This document shows positions 6,324 through 9,029 of a DNA stretch of 9,029 nt, piece after piece. This stretch comes from Pseudomonadota bacterium. GTDB lineage: Bacteria; Pseudomonadota; Gammaproteobacteria; Burkholderiales; SG8-39. The notes under the pieces are model-generated. The model was not told where the DNA came from. It saw only the letters and a list, made by a program, of their open reading frames with translations, and ran no database searches. Within the stretch, counting starts at the first letter, position 1. Each line of letters opens with the position of its first letter. The DNA is taken from NCBI GenBank assembly GCA_003242425.1, contig QGUL01000045.1, forward strand, positions 1-9,029. Reading direction: 5' to 3'. The translations under genes were made by a program, and so were the position numbers.

Positions 6324-7325
6324 ATGAAACCCGAACTCGTTTGCCCTGCAGGCACCCTGCCCGCCTTGAAAGCCGCGATCGACGCCGGTGCCGATTGCGT
6401 CTATATCGGCCTGCCCGACGATACCAATGCCCGCAACTTTCCCGGCCTGAACTTCGACCTCGCCAGCGCCCGCGAAGGCATCCGCTACGCGCACGCCGCG
6501 GGACGCAAGGTCTTTCTCGCCATCAACACCTACGCCCAGGCGGCGGCCATGGAGCGCTGGCACCGCGCGGTGGACACCGCGGCCGATCTCGGCGTCGACG
6601 CGGTCATTCTGGCCGACCCGGGACTCATGCGCTATGCCGCCGCGCGTCATCCGCAACTGCGTCTGCATCTGTCGGTCCAGGGTTCGGCCACCAGCGCGCC
6701 GGCGATCAACCTCTACGCCCGCAGCTTCGGCATCCAGCGCGCGGTGCTGCCGCGCGTGCTGTCGATCCAGCAGGTCGAACAGGTGGTGCGCGATGCGCAG
6801 GTGGAGATCGAGGTGTTCGGCTTCGGCAGCCTGTGCGTGATGGCCGAAGGACGCTGCCAGCTCTCGGCTTACACCACCGGCCATTCGCCCAATACGCACG
6901 GCGTCTGTTCGCCGGCGAGCGCCGTACGCTGGGAACCGCGCCCCGACGGCATGGATGCGCGGCTGAACGGTGTGCTGATCGACCGCTTCCGCCACGACGA
7001 GCGCGCCGGCTATCCCACCGTCTGCAAGGGCCGTTTCGCGGTGGGCGAGGACACCTATTACGCCATCGAGGAGCCGGTGAGCCTCAACACCCTCGCCCTG
7101 CTGCCCGAGCTCATGCGCATCGGCGTGGCGGCGATCAAGATCGAAGGCCGCCAGCGCAGTCCCGCCTACGTCGGGCAGGTGACGCGCGCCTGGCGCGCCG
7201 CCATCGACGCCTGTGCGCGCAATCCGGCGCGCTTCGCGCCGGAGCCGTCCTGGCAGCAGGCGCTCGCGCGCGTCGCCGAAGGACAGCAGGTCACGTTCGG
7301 CGCCTTCGAGCGCCGCTGGCGATGA
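6324..7325 (+). CDS. ubiU: UbiU, U32-family Fe-S protein of O2-independent ubiquinone synthesis
   Basis: A 333-residue U32 'peptidase' family protein matching E. coli UbiU (YhbU, 331 residues). With UbiV it forms a 4Fe-4S heterodimer that, with UbiT, hydroxylates the ubiquinone ring without O2, using prephenate as oxygen donor. Visible: N-terminal ELVCPAGTLPALKAAIDAGA, DDTNARNFPGLNF, FGFGSLCVMAEGRC, and KIEGRQRSPAYV. Cys171, 178, 195 and 234 reproduce the E. coli cluster ligands 169/176/193/232 shifted by two. ATG 6324 is chosen because it begins exactly at the conserved MKPELVCPAG start. A GTG at 6273 keeps the frame open but adds an unconserved leader and lies inside the FNR-type box. No clear ribosome site precedes 6324; with a class II promoter the mRNA leader would be only a few bases. 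First gene of ubiU-ubiV-ubiT. Confidence 0.95.
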   Translation: MKPELVCPAGTLPALKAAIDAGADCVYIGLPDDTNARNFPGLNFDLASAREGIRYAHAAGRKVFLAINTYAQAAAMERWHRAVDTAADLGVDAVILADPGLMRYAAARHPQLRLHLSVQGSATSAPAINLYARSFGIQRAVLPRVLSIQQVEQVVRDAQVEIEVFGFGSLCVMAEGRCQLSAYTTGHSPNTHGVCSPASAVRWEPRPDGMDARLNGVLIDRFRHDERAGYPTVCKGRFAVGEDTYYAIEEPVSLNTLALLPELMRIGVAAIKIEGRQRSPAYVGQVTRAWRAAIDACARNPARFAPEPSWQQALARVAEGQQVTFGAFERRWR

Positions 7326-7353
7326 AGCGCCAGACAGTTCGCCATCGATCATC

Positions 7354-8244
7354 ATGCGAATTTCCCTCGGTCCCCTGCTCTATTACTGGCCGCGCCGGAC
7401 GGTGCTCGATTTCTACGCCCGCGTCGCCGACAGCGCGGTCGATACCGTCTATCTGGGCGAGGTCGTCTGCAGCCGCCGCCACGAACTGCGCACCGACGAC
7501 TGGCTCGCGCTCGCGCGCGAGCTCAAGACCGCCGGCAAGCAGGTGGTGCTCTCGACCCAGGCACTGGTCGAATCGCCGGCCGATCTGCGCGCCGTACGGC
7601 GGATCTGCGGCAACGACGAATTCCTCGTGGAAGCGAACGACGCCACGGCGCTCGCCTGCCTGGCGGAGGCCGGCGCCTTCATCGCCGGGCCGCATCTCAA
7701 CGCCTACAACGGCGACACGCTCGCGTGGCTCGCCGAGCTCGGCGCGGTACGCTGGGTGATGCCTGTGGAGCTGTCGCGCACGGCACTGCTCGCCATCCAG
7801 CGCCAGCGGCCCGAAGGGCTCGAAACCGAGGTCTACGCGTGGGGCCGGCTGCCGCTTGCCTTCTCGGCGCGCTGCTTCACCGCCCGTCACCACAACCTGC
7901 CGCGCGACGACTGCCGCTACCGCTGCATCGAGGACCCGGACGGCAAACCGCTGCGCACGCAGGACGGCGCGCCCTTCCTCGTCCTGAACGGCATCCAGAC
8001 GCAGTCGGCGAAGCATTACGACCTCTCAGCCGACATCGACACGCTGCGCAGCGCGGGCGTCGATGTGGTACGGCTGTCGCCGCACGCTTCCGGCACCTTC
8101 GAGGCCGTCGAAGTCTTTGCCCAGGCCATCGCCGGCACATTGACGGGCGCGGAAGCCGCCGCACGCATGAACGACATCGTGGCCGAGCGCTGCAACGGCC
8201 ATTGGCACGGCAAACCGGGAATGGAATATGTACTCGCCGCTTGA
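7354..8244 (+). CDS. ubiV: UbiV, U32-family Fe-S partner of UbiU
   Basis: A 296-residue U32-family protein matching UbiV (YhbV, about 292 residues), the second subunit of the O2-independent ubiquinone hydroxylation complex. It opens with MRISLGPLLYYWPR, then VYLGEVVCSRRHEL. Cys39, Cys174, Cys187 and Cys191 match the UbiV 4Fe-4S ligands (C39/C180/C193/C197 in E. coli) with the same 13- and 4-residue steps. GPHLNAYN and NGIQTQSAKHYDL are further family landmarks. The start is ATG 7354, 28 bases after the ubiU stop. The open frame extends upstream to 7213, but that part is a shadow of ubiU. No strong ribosome site precedes the ATG. Its 3' end overlaps ubiT by 17 bases. Confidence 0.95.
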   Translation: MRISLGPLLYYWPRRTVLDFYARVADSAVDTVYLGEVVCSRRHELRTDDWLALARELKTAGKQVVLSTQALVESPADLRAVRRICGNDEFLVEANDATALACLAEAGAFIAGPHLNAYNGDTLAWLAELGAVRWVMPVELSRTALLAIQRQRPEGLETEVYAWGRLPLAFSARCFTARHHNLPRDDCRYRCIEDPDGKPLRTQDGAPFLVLNGIQTQSAKHYDLSADIDTLRSAGVDVVRLSPHASGTFEAVEVFAQAIAGTLTGAEAAARMNDIVAERCNGHWHGKPGMEYVLAA

Positions 8245-8674
8245 AGCCTTTCGCACCGTCGTCCGCCGCCTGCCGGTGCGTCCGCCTTCCGTGGCGCTCG
8301 CCGCCGCCCTCAATTTCGGACTGCGCCCGTCGCTGACGGAAATGCACAAGCAGATGCTGCGCCATCGCGTGGTGCTGATCGGCGTCGACGACCTGGGCGT
8401 CGAATGCCGCGTGTCATGGGACGGCACTCGGTTCGTCGCGCACGGACGCGGACGTCCCCATGCCGTCGCCGTGCGCGCGAAGCTCCGCGACTTCCGCGCC
8501 CTTCTGTTGCGGCAGGAGGACGCGGACACGCTCTTCTTCCAACGCCGCCTGCGCATCGAAGGCGACACCGAGTTCGGCCTTGGCATCAAGAACCTGCTCG
8601 ACAGCGTGGAACCGCCGCAATGGCTGGTGCGGCTTCAGGCGCGTTTCGGTCCGCAGCAGCCGGGCAACCTCTGA
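8228..8674 (+). CDS. ubiT: UbiT, SCP2-domain ubiquinone biosynthesis accessory protein
   Basis: A 148-residue SCP2 (sterol-carrier-type) protein matching UbiT (YhbT), the lipid-binding partner that works with UbiU-UbiV in the anaerobic branch of ubiquinone synthesis, as UbiJ does in the aerobic one. A short N-terminal helix region (1-37) precedes the SCP2 core (about 38-140). The hallmark RQEDADTLFFQRRLRIEGDT spans 95-114 and is followed by GLGIKNLLDSVE. It overlaps the end of ubiV by 17 bases in another frame, and GGGA (8217-8220) lies seven bases before its ATG, so translational coupling is likely. In E. coli ubiT is divergent from ubiUV; here all three run in one direction. Confidence 0.93.
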   Translation: MYSPLEAFRTVVRRLPVRPPSVALAAALNFGLRPSLTEMHKQMLRHRVVLIGVDDLGVECRVSWDGTRFVAHGRGRPHAVAVRAKLRDFRALLLRQEDADTLFFQRRLRIEGDTEFGLGIKNLLDSVEPPQWLVRLQARFGPQQPGNL

Positions 8675-8680
8675 AGCGCC

Positions 8681-8701
8681 CGCGACGTCGCGCCGGTTTT
8701 T
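8681..8701 (+). terminator. Weak intrinsic terminator after ubiT
   Basis: Seven bases after the ubiT stop, CGCG-ACGT-CGCG (8681-8692) can form a short GC stem, followed by CCGG and five T residues (8697-8701). The stem is only four pairs with a tetraloop, so strength is doubtful. It nonetheless marks a plausible end of the ubiUVT transcript before the next gene. Confidence 0.4.
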
Positions 8702-8744
8702 GATCCATCGCAAAGGCGTGCCCTCGCGCGCGGGCAATATTTCC

Positions 8745-8769
8745 TCCAATTCCGAGCGTTTTGATTGGA
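8745..8769. repeat. Short inverted repeat in the ubiT-nitronate monooxygenase gap
   Basis: TCCAAT (8745-8750) and ATTGGA (8764-8769) are perfect inverted arms with a 13-base centre, 38 bases before the downstream ATG. An offset pairing ATTCC/GGAAT also exists. It lies where a promoter/operator for the downstream gene would be; TTGATT (8761-8766) could be a -35, but no convincing -10 follows. Chance remains possible. Confidence 0.3.
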
Positions 8770-8806
8770 ATGCCCGGCCGTCCCTTACAGGGCCACGCGA
8801 CAAGCA

Positions 8807-9029
8807 ATGGAAATGCTGACCACCGATCTGCCCAAGCTCCGCATCAAGGGGCGTGCGCTGCTGCCCATCGTGCAAGGCGGCATGGGCGTGGGCGTTTCGG
8901 CGCACCGTCTGGCAGGCAGCGTCGCGCGGCTGGGCGCGATGGGCACGCTGTCCAGCGTCGATCTGCCCCACCACCACCGGGCCCGAAGGGCCCGCCGGCC
9001 CGGAACCCGAGAAATGTCCCCACCCCCAC
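8807..9029 (+). CDS. Nitronate monooxygenase / 2-nitropropane dioxygenase-family flavoprotein, 5' part only
   Basis: The first 74 codons of an FMN-dependent TIM-barrel oxidoreductase of the nitronate monooxygenase (NPD/YrpB-like) family; no stop before the window end. Residues 11-53 are clearly family-like: IKGRALLPIVQGGMGVGVSA (13-32, with the QGGMGVG flavin/phosphate loop at 23-29), HRLAGSVA, and GAMGTLSSVDL (43-53). After Leu53 the expected HHHPDL-type continuation decays into Pro/Arg-rich, low-complexity sequence, most likely sequence error at the contig end and not real protein. The start is ATG 8807, with Met3 (8813) as alternative; the ribosome site is weak for both. It follows ubiT on the same strand after 132 bases containing a possible terminator, so it is probably a separate unit. 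True nitronate substrates are not shown; many family members have unknown substrates. Confidence 0.8.
   Translation, partial: MEMLTTDLPKLRIKGRALLPIVQGGMGVGVSAHRLAGSVARLGAMGTLSSVDLPHHHRARRARRPGTREMSPPP
8966..9029. other. Probably degraded sequence at the right contig end
   Basis: From 8966 the nitronate monooxygenase frame loses similarity after SSVDL, although a CACCACCAC (HHH) matches the expected motif. The stretch contains GGGCCC-GAA-GGGCCC (8979-8993) and ends in C runs (ccccaccccc). The same style of decay at both ends suggests low-coverage or unpolished ends of one contig. Confidence 0.6.

Noticed and set aside
6158..7759. A 533-residue plus-strand open frame across ubiU and ubiV
   Set aside because: It is Arg/Pro/Ala-rich and out of frame with ubiU and ubiV, which show complete families and all Fe-S cysteines.
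8700..8713. A third FNR-like box, TTGATCCATCGCAA, after ubiT
   Set aside because: It matches only 8/10, which is common by chance in a gap of this size. It overlaps the T run of the possible terminator and is about 100 bases from the next ATG.

Overview
The window is GC-rich (about two-thirds G+C by eye), tightly packed and bacterial. It reads best as a facultatively anaerobic, probably denitrifying betaproteobacterium; a Rhodocyclales-like host (Thauera/Azoarcus type) is an inference from gene content and protein style, not a proven identification. Both extreme ends look degraded: about 65 bases at each end keep the expected reading frame but stop matching the expected protein. The window is therefore probably one whole assembled contig with low-quality ends.

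Left third (1-3234, minus strand): one large membrane-anchored c-di-GMP protein. It runs TM, periplasmic dCache-like sensor, TM, three PAS domains, GGDEF with an intact I-site, then EAL, and leaves the window before its C-terminus. A one-base loss in a short G run at 2341-2344 puts the sensor half and the PAS-GGDEF-EAL half in different frames. This is either a sequencing error or a real lesion.

Middle (3439-5754, plus strand): a compact operon of a SirB-family membrane protein, an NnrS-family haem/copper membrane protein linked to nitric-oxide metabolism, and a hemerythrin-like di-iron protein. The first two overlap, and four bases separate the second from the third. A near-consensus FNR/Anr/Dnr-type box lies about 42 bp upstream of the first start codon. 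The operon ends against a convergent gene for a Mut7-C RNase-domain protein with a zinc ribbon; hairpins fill the short gap.

Right third (6273-8701, plus strand): ubiU-ubiV-ubiT, the oxygen-independent ubiquinone hydroxylation module, with all eight expected Fe-S cysteines present. A second near-consensus FNR/Anr/Dnr-type box lies about 45 bp upstream of ubiU, between it and the divergent Mut7-C gene. After a possible terminator comes the 5' part of a nitronate monooxygenase-family flavoprotein gene, cut by the window end.

The parts fit together as an anaerobic/nitrogen-oxide respiration neighbourhood. ubiUVT makes the quinone without O2. NnrS and hemerythrin plausibly handle NO or O2 stress. 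Both blocks appear to be under the same FNR-family control. I see no mobile element, CRISPR array, tRNA or rRNA.
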